From Micromonospora sp. CP22 (lineage in GTDB: Bacteria; Actinomycetota; Actinomycetes; Mycobacteriales; Micromonosporaceae): DNA of 64,000 bases. The position numbers and the translations under genes are program-made. The stretch covers positions 1 to 64,000 of the forward strand of contig NZ_VCJO01000003.1 in the NCBI RefSeq assembly GCF_009712475.1, written 5' to 3'. Under the pieces are notes generated by a model. The model searched no databases and had not been told where the DNA came from. It saw nothing but the letters and a program-made list of their open reading frames with translations. Shown piece after piece: positions 57,340 through 64,000 of this stretch (position 1 is its first letter; each line of letters begins with the position of its first letter).

Positions 57340-58120
57340 GCGAAGGGGTGAGGGGGGTGAGGGGGAAGTCGGCTTGGAGGGGGTGGTGGTCGGAGGCGTG
57401 GGCGGTGTCGGGGGTACGGATAACTGATACGTGCGGGTGGAGGGTGGCCAGCTTCGGGGTGGCTAGCAGGTAGTCCAGGCGCATGTCGGCGAACTCGGCG
57501 CCACCGTGGGCGGTCGGCACCGTGGGCCCGGCACTCACCCCGAGATCCACCAGCCCGGCCGCGAGCAGCCGGGCCACCGCCCGGGTCTCCACCGTCCGCC
57601 CGTCACGGCGCAGATGCCGACGCCGGTACGCGGGCGGAAGCCGACCCACCCGGTCGGCGTGCCCGGCGTACGGGTCGAGGGTGTTCAGGTCACCGGCGAG
57701 CAGCGCCAGGTCGTCCCGGCTGCGGCGCAGGGCGGCGGCCGCCCACCGCGCCTCGACCAGCCGACGGGTGCCCGAGTACGGGTAGAGGTGGGTGCCGAGC
57801 ACCGTCAACGGACCGGCGTCGGTGCCCACCACCACCCGTTGGGCCGCGTGGTGGAACGGCCGGCGTACCGGCGCGGCGGCCAGCACCGGCCATGCCGGAG
57901 CGACCAGCAGCGCGACCGGCTGCCCCAGCCAGGAACGGGCCAGGTACGGCCGGAGTCCGACACTGGCGGCGAACCCCGCGACGTCGAGACCACCCAACTC
58001 CTGCAACGCGAGCAGGTCCGGCCGCTGGCGCGCGATGACCCGGGCCACCAGCGCGCGCCGATCCGGACCGCCCCGGTCCCGGCCGCCGGTGCGGATGTTC
58101 CAGGTCATCACCCTCAGCAC
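57335..58120 (-). CDS. Endonuclease/exonuclease/phosphatase-family protein
   Basis: 261 aa from a GTG at 58120; ATG 58108 (MTWNIRTGG) is an alternative. EEP fold, cytoplasmic: VMTWNIRTGG, LLALQELGGLD, GTHLYPYSGTRR, LLAGDLNTLDPYAG, ADMRLDYLLA and ASDHHPLQADF, with the full Asn/Glu/Asp/His catalytic set. Phosphodiesterase on nucleic acid, inositol or phospholipid substrates. Starts eight bases after the PAP2 gene, so last in a lipid-phosphate operon. The stop lies in the palindromic repeat. Confidence 0.83.
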   Translation of the reverse strand: MLRVMTWNIRTGGRDRGGPDRRALVARVIARQRPDLLALQELGGLDVAGFAASVGLRPYLARSWLGQPVALLVAPAWPVLAAAPVRRPFHHAAQRVVVGTDAGPLTVLGTHLYPYSGTRRLVEARWAAAALRRSRDDLALLAGDLNTLDPYAGHADRVGRLPPAYRRRHLRRDGRTVETRAVARLLAAGLVDLGVSAGPTVPTAHGGAEFADMRLDYLLATPKLATLHPHVSVIRTPDTAHASDHHPLQADFPLTPLTPSR

Positions 58121-58127
58121 GGCAGGC

Positions 58128-59618
58128 TCAGCCCGGCTGACCGGCCCGGGCCAACTCGTCGTCGAGGGTGTCCACGTCCTCGGACTCGATGGCCGGTTGG
58201 TTGCCCTGCCGCACGTCCTCGTTGGGGCGCACCACCCAGTACAACAGCCCGATCCACAGCGCGGTGAGCAGGATCGCGCCCATGAAGTCGGTCGGGTGGT
58301 GCATGCCCCGGTACATCCGGGAGATCGCCACCCCGACCGGCATCACCACGGCGAGCGCCACGAAGACCCACCGCCACCACCGGTCGGTGCGGACGAAGAC
58401 GATGACGGCGATCGCCACCCACAGGCAGAGGGTGGCCGCGATGTGCCCGGACGGGAACGACGACGTCGGCATCGGACCGTCCAGGTTCTCCACCGGCGGG
58501 CGCGGCCGGTCCACCGCCGCCGCGCTGGCGAGGAAGAGGGTCAGCTCGCCGAACATGGTCAACGTCACGAAGAGCACCGGGCGCCACCGTCGCCAGATCG
58601 CCAGCACCAGCGGGCAGAAGACCATCGAGATGAGCAGGATGGCGTGGGTGTCCCCGACCTTGCTCCACCACCAGCTCAGCTCGTCGAGCGAGGCGGTGCG
58701 ATGGTCGGCGAACCAGGCGGGCACGGTCTCGTCGAGGCGGGCGAAGAAGGTGCTGTCGGCGTGGTAACTGACGAACATCCCGAACCCGTAGAGGGCCCCG
58801 AACACCAGCACCCAGCCGACGATGATCTCGGCGATTCCGGCGCGGGCGTGCGGCAGCAGCTTCTCCTCGTCCGGGGCGGGCGCCACCTCGTGCCCGACCT
58901 CCGGCTCCAGCCCGTCGGTCAGCGGCGCCGCGGGCCGCCCCCGCTCCAGCCGCCACAACCGGAAGGCGTACGCGGTGACGCCCAGCCAGGCCGCGCCGAG
59001 CAGCCAGGCACCGAGCACATCGGAGAGGAAGTGCACGCCGAGCGCGACCCGGGTGAACCCGATCAACAGGACGACGGTGGCGGTCAGGGCCACCGCCGGG
59101 CGACGCCAGCGGGCAGCCATCGCCGGCAGGAACACCAGCAGCAGCGCGCCGTAGGCCACCATCGATCCGAGGGCGTGACCGCTGGGGAAGCTCTGTCCCG
59201 CGTACTCGCCGATCGGCACGTCCACCTCGGGACGCAACCGGTCGACGAGCGTCTTGAGCGCGAGGTCGAGGATCACCGCGCCCGCGCCGGTGACGAGCAG
59301 GAACACCGCGAGGCGACCCTGCCGACGGATCAGCAACCCGACCACGGCGACGGTCACCAGCCAGATGATGACCGGACGTCCACCGAGATCGGTGATGGCG
59401 TTGAGCACCGTCACCAGCGGGCTGATCGGCGCCACCTGGTCGTTGAGCCACCGCGCCACACCGTGGTCCACGTCGTACAACGGCGACCATCGCACCCGGA
59501 CCAGCACCAGCAGCAACCCGAAGCCGACCCCGGCACCGAGCACGAGCGCCAGACCGGCGAGCGTACGTTCGGTGAAGTGCCCGACGGGTCGTCGCAGTAC
59601 GTCCCTGACCGCGCCCAC
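58128..59618 (-). CDS. Double PAP2 phosphatase membrane protein
   Basis: 496 aa from a GTG (GGAGG upstream). Two complete PAP2 (type 2 phosphatidic acid phosphatase) units of about 220 residues in tandem, each with five or six membrane segments. Unit 1 has KTLVDRLRP (122-130), FPSGH (144-148) and R190...H196-x3-D200. Unit 2 has VDRPRP (369-374) without the usual Lys, FPSGH (388-392) and SRMYRGMHHPTD (His440/Asp444). A soluble linker (225-258) joins them. Dephosphorylates lipid phosphates, perhaps undecaprenyl pyrophosphate or phosphatidate. Operon with DAG-kinase-like and YihY genes. Confidence 0.85.
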   Translation of the reverse strand: MGAVRDVLRRPVGHFTERTLAGLALVLGAGVGFGLLLVLVRVRWSPLYDVDHGVARWLNDQVAPISPLVTVLNAITDLGGRPVIIWLVTVAVVGLLIRRQGRLAVFLLVTGAGAVILDLALKTLVDRLRPEVDVPIGEYAGQSFPSGHALGSMVAYGALLLVFLPAMAARWRRPAVALTATVVLLIGFTRVALGVHFLSDVLGAWLLGAAWLGVTAYAFRLWRLERGRPAAPLTDGLEPEVGHEVAPAPDEEKLLPHARAGIAEIIVGWVLVFGALYGFGMFVSYHADSTFFARLDETVPAWFADHRTASLDELSWWWSKVGDTHAILLISMVFCPLVLAIWRRWRPVLFVTLTMFGELTLFLASAAAVDRPRPPVENLDGPMPTSSFPSGHIAATLCLWVAIAVIVFVRTDRWWRWVFVALAVVMPVGVAISRMYRGMHHPTDFMGAILLTALWIGLLYWVVRPNEDVRQGNQPAIESEDVDTLDDELARAGQPG

Positions 59619-59684
59619 GGCAGCCTCCTTCGCTTCTGGCGTGGCGCAGTACCCGGTACGCCGCTGCCGTACACCCGGCGCGGA

Positions 59685-60701
59685 TCAGAGCGAGGTCATC
59701 TCGCCGGTGTCGTGCAGCGCGGACCGCTGAGCGCTCGGCTCCCACAGGTCCGGCTTGGCCGGCTCCTGCACACCGATGCGTACCGCCTCCAGTTGCGCCG
59801 CGAAGGAGAGCCCGCCGAACAGCGCGACGCCGGTGAGGTTGGCCCACAGCAGCAGCGCCATGATCCCGGCCAACGCGCCGTAGGTCTGTCCGAAGTCCTC
59901 GCTGAAGCGTACGTAGCCGGCGAGCAGCAGGCTGGCCAGCCACCACAGGGCCGTGGCGATGCCGGCGCCGAACAGCAGCCAGGACAGGCCGGGCTGGTGG
60001 CGGCGCGGCGCATGGCGGAACAGCACCGCGACAGCGAGCACCGTCAGACCCAGACTGAGCGGCCAACGCACCAGGTCCCACAGCAGGCTGGCGACGTCGC
60101 CCCAGGCGTAGTGGCGTTCCACCGAGTCGCCCATCGGTCCACCCCCGACCAGGATGAGGAACCCGGCGAGTGCCGGAAGACCGGCGGTCACCGCGAGCAC
60201 CGCCGCCCGCAGGTACTTCCGACCGGCCGGGCGGTCCCGTTCGACGCCGTAGATGCGATTGGCGCCCCGCTCGATCTGGGCCATGGTGCTGGTCAACGCC
60301 ACCAGGCCGGTGATGAGGCCGAGGGTGAGCGCCACCTCGCCGGCCCGCTCGACCCGTTCGGCGCCCGCGTCGTCGCCGTCCCGGAGCAGGTCGGCGACGA
60401 CCTGTTCACTCGTCCCGGGGGTCAACGCCAGCACGGTGTCCGCGACCACCTCGCCGCCCTCGGCCACACCCAGTTCGGAGATGAGCCCGGTGAGGGCGAT
60501 CAGGAAGGGCACCACGGCGAGGCAGAGCTGGAACGCGAAGGCGCGGGAGTGACTGAACCCGTCGCCGTACCGGAAGCGGGTGAAGGCGTCGCGCAGCAGG
60601 TGCCAGCCGCCCTCCCGGCGCAGCGTCTGCCACGCGTGGTCGGCGCAGAGTTGCTCGTCGGACATCAGCCGGGTCTCCGGCACCATCCGGGTGCTGCTCA
60701 T
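59685..60701 (-). CDS. YihY/BrkB-family membrane protein
   Basis: 338 aa. Six membrane segments with the family marks: HSRAFAFQLCLAVVPFLIAL, ALTSTMAQIERGANRIYGVE, GAGIATALWWLASLLLAGYV, then YGALAGIMALLLWANLTGVA and a final LFGGLSFAAQLEAVR. Formerly called ribonuclease BN, now regarded as a membrane transporter or scaffold of unknown substrate. Co-directional with DAG-kinase-like (79 bp) and PAP2 (66 bp) genes. Confidence 0.87.
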   Translation of the reverse strand: MSSTRMVPETRLMSDEQLCADHAWQTLRREGGWHLLRDAFTRFRYGDGFSHSRAFAFQLCLAVVPFLIALTGLISELGVAEGGEVVADTVLALTPGTSEQVVADLLRDGDDAGAERVERAGEVALTLGLITGLVALTSTMAQIERGANRIYGVERDRPAGRKYLRAAVLAVTAGLPALAGFLILVGGGPMGDSVERHYAWGDVASLLWDLVRWPLSLGLTVLAVAVLFRHAPRRHQPGLSWLLFGAGIATALWWLASLLLAGYVRFSEDFGQTYGALAGIMALLLWANLTGVALFGGLSFAAQLEAVRIGVQEPAKPDLWEPSAQRSALHDTGEMTSL

Positions 60702-60780
60702 GGTGCGGCCCCTTCACCGGCGGCCGGCGGGCCCACCGGCCCGTGGCGCGCTCACCTCGTTCCCGCGGCGGGCTCGGGGC

Positions 60781-61788
60781 TCACCCCTCGCCTCCGCCCT
60801 GCTCGGCCAGGCGTTCACCCCGCTCGGCGGCGGCCGTGGCGTCCTCGGCCAGGTCGGGTGCCTGCGCCGGTCGCGGAACGCACAGCCACAACGCCCGGCG
60901 GCGGATCTGCACCCGTAGTTCGCGGCCCGGCGCGATGAGGTCGCCGTCCAGTTCCCGGGGCTGGTTCCGGTTACTGGTTATCTCCACCCGGCGGGCGCGG
61001 TACACCTCCATCCGGGGCACCCGGTCACGGCGGCGCAGCACCGCCCAGCCGAGGGAGACCCAGTGCCGCAGCGTGCGCGGGGTCAGCACGGCGACGTCGA
61101 GGTAGCCGTCGTCGGGCTCCGCCTCGGTCAGCAGGGTCAACCCGCCCTGCAGCCGACCGACGTTGGCGACCAGCACCGAGCGGACGCGACGGCGCAACGG
61201 CGGTTGGTCGTCCAGTCGGATCGACACCCGCATCGGGCGATCCCGCAGGTGTCGCGTCGCTCCCACCACGTACGCCGGCCAGCCGATCCGCCGCTTGGTC
61301 GTCTCACTGGTGGCGTCGAGCATCTGGGCGTCGAAGCCCATGCCGGCCATTACCGCGAAGTGTTGCCCGTCCACCTCACCGACGTCGAGCAGGCGTCGGC
61401 CACGCTCGACGGCCACCGCCAGCCCGGCGGTCAGGTCGTCGGAGAGGCCCAGGTTGGCCGCGAGCAGGTTGCCGGTGCCCTGGGGCAGCACGGCAAGCGC
61501 CGCCTCGGTGCCGACCAGGGCGTCGACGCAGGCCATCACCGTGCCGTCGCCACCGCAGGCGAAGACGACGTCCACCCCGGCGGCGAGCGCCTTCGCGGTC
61601 TGGCCCCGACCGGGATCGTCGACGGTTGTCTCGAACCACAGCGGCTCCGGCCAGCCGGCCGCGCCGAGCACGTCACCGACGGTGCGGCGCAACTCGTCGA
61701 TATCGGCGACCTTGGCCGGGTTGACCACCACCGCGCTCCGCAGCGGATCTTCGTGCCGTCCAGCATCCACGGCGTCAGTGTGCAGCAC
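60781..61788 (-). CDS. Diacylglycerol/sphingosine kinase-family lipid kinase
   Basis: 335 aa from a GTG. DAGK catalytic fold: SAVVVNPAKVADIDELRRTV, VVFACGGDGTVMACVDALVG (the GGDGT nucleotide loop), VLPQGTGNLLAANLGL, then MAGMGFDAQML and a C-terminal ITSNRNQPRELDGDLIAPG with the conserved D-G-D. Phosphorylates diacylglycerol or a similar lipid. First gene of the operon with YihY, PAP2 and an EEP protein, so kinase and phosphatase may cycle the same lipid. Confidence 0.88.
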   Translation of the reverse strand: MLHTDAVDAGRHEDPLRSAVVVNPAKVADIDELRRTVGDVLGAAGWPEPLWFETTVDDPGRGQTAKALAAGVDVVFACGGDGTVMACVDALVGTEAALAVLPQGTGNLLAANLGLSDDLTAGLAVAVERGRRLLDVGEVDGQHFAVMAGMGFDAQMLDATSETTKRRIGWPAYVVGATRHLRDRPMRVSIRLDDQPPLRRRVRSVLVANVGRLQGGLTLLTEAEPDDGYLDVAVLTPRTLRHWVSLGWAVLRRRDRVPRMEVYRARRVEITSNRNQPRELDGDLIAPGRELRVQIRRRALWLCVPRPAQAPDLAEDATAAAERGERLAEQGGGEG

Positions 61789-62021
61789 CGTGCCGTGTCG
61801 GGCGACTCGAAGCCGGTGTGCCTCGATTCACCGCACCGACTCCGGCGTCGACGTTTCGGCGGTCGGCCACCCGGGGACGCGTGACGGCACCCCTAACCGC
61901 TCAACGGGGGGCGCGCACGCCCGATCGGCCCACTGAGCTGCGGCGATCCGGCCCCCAGGCGGCATCACCCCGACTAGCCTCAGACCCAGGCCGGGTGCCA
62001 CAGCTGCGGGGGTGATGTCGG

Positions 62022-62885
62022 ATGGCCGCAGCCGACCAGAAGCCGGTGCTCGCCGGTATCGCGCCGCAGGACGCGCTCCCGGTGGCCCGCCTCGCCGCCC
62101 GGGCGGCCGCGGCGCACGGACGTCGGCTGCACCTGCTGCACGCGTTCAACTGGGCCGCCTTCGACGAACCGGACATCTCCCACTCCCGCGTCGAGGCCGA
62201 ACAACTGATCGCCGAGGCGACCGCAGCGATCAACAAGAACGAGCCGAGCGTGCCGGTGACCGCCGAAGTCGTCGAGGGCTCGGCGGTGGAGAACATCCTC
62301 CGCAGGTCGTCGTCCGCCTTCCTGGTGACGGTCGGGGACGGCGGCATCGTCCGCTGCGACCGGTGCATCCCGTCCGACAGTCGGGCCGTGCAGGTGGCCG
62401 CCCGCGCCGACTGCCCGGTGCTGGTCGCCCGGCGAGAACCACCACCGCCCGGCCCGATCCTGGTCGGGATCGACGGTTCGGCCTCCGCCGAGGTCGCCCT
62501 GCAATGGGCGCTCGCCTGTGCCGACCGGCACCAGGCGCGGCTTCTGACGCTCTGGGTGGTCGACTCCGACGGCAGTGTCGAGGACGCCACCGAGCGACTC
62601 GACGCGACGGTGACCCGTTACCGGGTCGACCATCCCGACACCGCCGTCGAGTGCCACGTCATCGAGGGTGAGCCGGACGAGGTGTTGGTCGACCAGTCGC
62701 GCTCGGCACAGCTGGTGGTGGTTGCCGCCCGAGGCGAGGAGCCGTTGCGCGGGATGCTCGGCGCGGTCAGTCAGACGCTGCTCTACCACGCCCCGTCCCC
62801 GGTGATGGTGATCCGCGGCGTGTGCGGCGGTCCGGAGGTGACGGGCCGTGGCACCCGGGTTGACGGGACCAACGGCCCTGATTGA
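62022..62885 (+). CDS. Universal stress protein, two Usp domains
   Basis: 287 aa. Domain 1 (7-137): [20 protein letters not shown] and [11 protein letters not shown]. Domain 2 (142-270): [40 protein letters not shown] and [11 protein letters not shown], with the G-x2-G-x9-G-like ATP loop ([16 protein letters not shown]) partly preserved only in the second. Tandem Usp proteins are typical of actinobacteria under hypoxic or dormancy control. Divergent from the lipid-kinase operon and next to a phosphoketolase, a pairing often under the same stress response. Confidence 0.87.
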   Translation: MAAADQKPVLAGIAPQDALPVARLAARAAAAHGRRLHLLHAFNWAAFDEPDISHSRVEAEQLIAEATAAINKNEPSVPVTAEVVEGSAVENILRRSSSAFLVTVGDGGIVRCDRCIPSDSRAVQVAARADCPVLVARREPPPPGPILVGIDGSASAEVALQWALACADRHQARLLTLWVVDSDGSVEDATERLDATVTRYRVDHPDTAVECHVIEGEPDEVLVDQSRSAQLVVVAARGEEPLRGMLGAVSQTLLYHAPSPVMVIRGVCGGPEVTGRGTRVDGTNGPD

Positions 62886-62968
62886 GGTTCGCCGATTCGG
62901 CGAAGCTGACAGTGGAAACCGCGCGTTGCGGATGCAGGATTCACCGACCCGCGAGAGGCTCAGGCAGT

Positions 62969-64000
62969 ATGGACACCGCCGTAGACCTGCGAAGCCCCCT
63001 GACCGATGACGAACTGCGCCAACTGGACGCCTACTGGCGGGCAGCGAACTACCTCACCGTCGGGCAGATCTACCTGCTGGACAACCCGCTGTTGCGCGAA
63101 CCGCTGGCCCCGGAGCACGTCAAGCCGCGCCTGCTCGGGCACTGGGGCACCTCCCCCGGGCTGAACCTGATCTACGCCCATCTGAACCGGGTCATCGTGG
63201 CGCGGGACCTCAGCGCCATCTACGTCACCGGGCCCGGACACGGTGGACCGGCGCTGGTGGCGAACACCTGGCTGGAGGGCACCTACAGCGAACTCAACCA
63301 CGACATCGGCCGGGACGAGGCCGGGATGGCCCGATTGTTCCGCCAGTTCTCCTTCCCCGGCGGCATCCCGAGCCATGTCGCGGCGGAGGTGCCGGGTTCC
63401 ATCCACGAGGGCGGCGAGCTGGGGTACGCCCTCAGCCACGCCTACGGCGCCGCCTTCGACAACCCTGACCTGCTGGTCGCCTGCGTGATCGGAGACGGCG
63501 AGGCGGAGACCGGCCCACTGGCCGGCAGCTGGTTGTCCAACGTGTTCCTCAACCCGGCCCGCGACGGAGCGGTGCTGCCCATCCTGCACCTCAACGGATA
63601 CAAGATCGCCAACCCGACGGTGCTGGACCGCATCCCCGAGTCCGACCTGCTCGACCTGATGCGGGGCCAGGGCTACCAGCCGTACGTGGTGGCCGGTGAC
63701 GACCCGACGGTGGTGCACCAGCGGCTGGCCGCCACCCTGGACCGGGCGCTCGACGAGATCGCCGGGATCCAGCGCCGCGCCCGCTCCGGCGCGACCGTCG
63801 AACGCCCGCGTTGGCCGATGATCGTCCTGCGTACTCCGAAGGGCTGGACCGGGCCCCGCGACGTCGACGGCAAGCCGGTCGAGGGCACCTACCGGGCACA
63901 CCAGGTGCCGTTGTCCCAGGTCCGCAGCAACCCGGACCACCTGGCCGAGCTGGAACGGTGGATGCGCAGCTACCGTCCGCAGGAGCTGTTCGACGCCACC
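62969..64000 (+). CDS. Xylulose-5-phosphate/fructose-6-phosphate phosphoketolase, N-terminal part
   Basis: 344 codons to the right edge of about 790 expected. Thiamine-diphosphate enzyme that splits xylulose 5-phosphate (or fructose 6-phosphate) to acetyl phosphate. The start [20 protein letters not shown] matches the family. Conserved: RANYL-type [74 protein letters not shown], the ThDP/Mg site [14 protein letters not shown]...[11 protein letters not shown] and RTPKGWTGP. The gene is open and in frame at base 64000. Confidence 0.92.
   Translation, partial: MDTAVDLRSPLTDDELRQLDAYWRAANYLTVGQIYLLDNPLLREPLAPEHVKPRLLGHWGTSPGLNLIYAHLNRVIVARDLSAIYVTGPGHGGPALVANTWLEGTYSELNHDIGRDEAGMARLFRQFSFPGGIPSHVAAEVPGSIHEGGELGYALSHAYGAAFDNPDLLVACVIGDGEAETGPLAGSWLSNVFLNPARDGAVLPILHLNGYKIANPTVLDRIPESDLLDLMRGQGYQPYVVAGDDPTVVHQRLAATLDRALDEIAGIQRRARSGATVERPRWPMIVLRTPKGWTGPRDVDGKPVEGTYRAHQVPLSQVRSNPDHLAELERWMRSYRPQELFDAT

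Noticed and set aside
57792..60938. 1048-codon plus-strand open frame across the lipid-phosphate operon
   Set aside because: Antisense shadow of EEP, PAP2 and YihY genes; composition dominated by Arg, His, Gln and Glu with no domain.

Overview
The window is GC-rich actinobacterial DNA. An ssgB homologue, a Spo0M homologue, F420-type oxidoreductases, many leaderless promoters, overlapping GTGA/ATGA gene junctions and secreted plant-polysaccharide hydrolases suggest a filamentous sporulating actinomycete. Micromonospora or a close relative of the Micromonosporaceae is my best guess, by gene content only.

Layout. (1) 1-2622: an end-truncated secreted protein, a GH53 endo-galactanase and an SMP-30 lactonase. 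(2) 2649-16206: a large envelope-glycan or glycolipid locus. A six-gene minus-strand operon (class III aminotransferase, NAD-epimerase, UbiA-type polyprenyl-phosphate transferase, two GT2, membrane endo/exonuclease/phosphatase-fold protein) is divergent from GT2 plus polysaccharide deacetylase. A SARP regulator follows, then a second minus-strand operon (GT87, GT2, flippase-like membrane protein, methyltransferase). (3) 16498-30351: housekeeping and accessory genes, including a HelD-type RNA polymerase helicase, an acyl-CoA dehydrogenase/oxidase with a GntR regulator, a MarR/azoreductase pair with two operators, a stand-alone proteasome-beta-like hydrolase and an MMPL transporter beside an acetyltransferase remnant. 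(4) 30601-31779: secreted deacetylase with a ricin-type lectin. (5) 32071-35256: a decayed integrative element at tRNA-Val(CAC), with a 22-bp att duplication, paired arm-type repeats at both ends, two XRE/TPR regulators and a truncated tyrosine recombinase. (6) 35336-38795: membrane protein, ssgB, SDR and AraC regulator. (7) 38878-44784: an organosulfur-scavenging locus with an Rrf2 (possibly CymR-like) regulator, nitroreductase, flavin reductase, DszA/SnaA-type monooxygenase and ABC importer, preceded by a 25-codon leader peptide ending in Cys. (8) 45026-52923: DUF4236-like protein, VOC/MarR pair, TPR membrane protein, second HelD and small proteins. (9) 53062-57254: Spo0M, GH5/CBM2 mannanase and LLM oxidoreductase. 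(10) 57335-61788: a lipid-phosphate operon (diacylglycerol-kinase-like, YihY, double PAP2, nuclease/phosphatase-fold protein). (11) 62022-64000: universal stress protein and the start of a phosphoketolase.

The most distinctive points are the amino-sugar/polyprenyl glycan locus, the propeptide-less proteasome-like enzyme with T1/D17/K33 spacing, the remnant integrative element with its arm sites, the Cys-ending leader peptide of the sulfur importer, and an intergenic palindromic repeat whose arm supplies the stop codon of two different genes. All calls are from reading the sequence; no database search was run.
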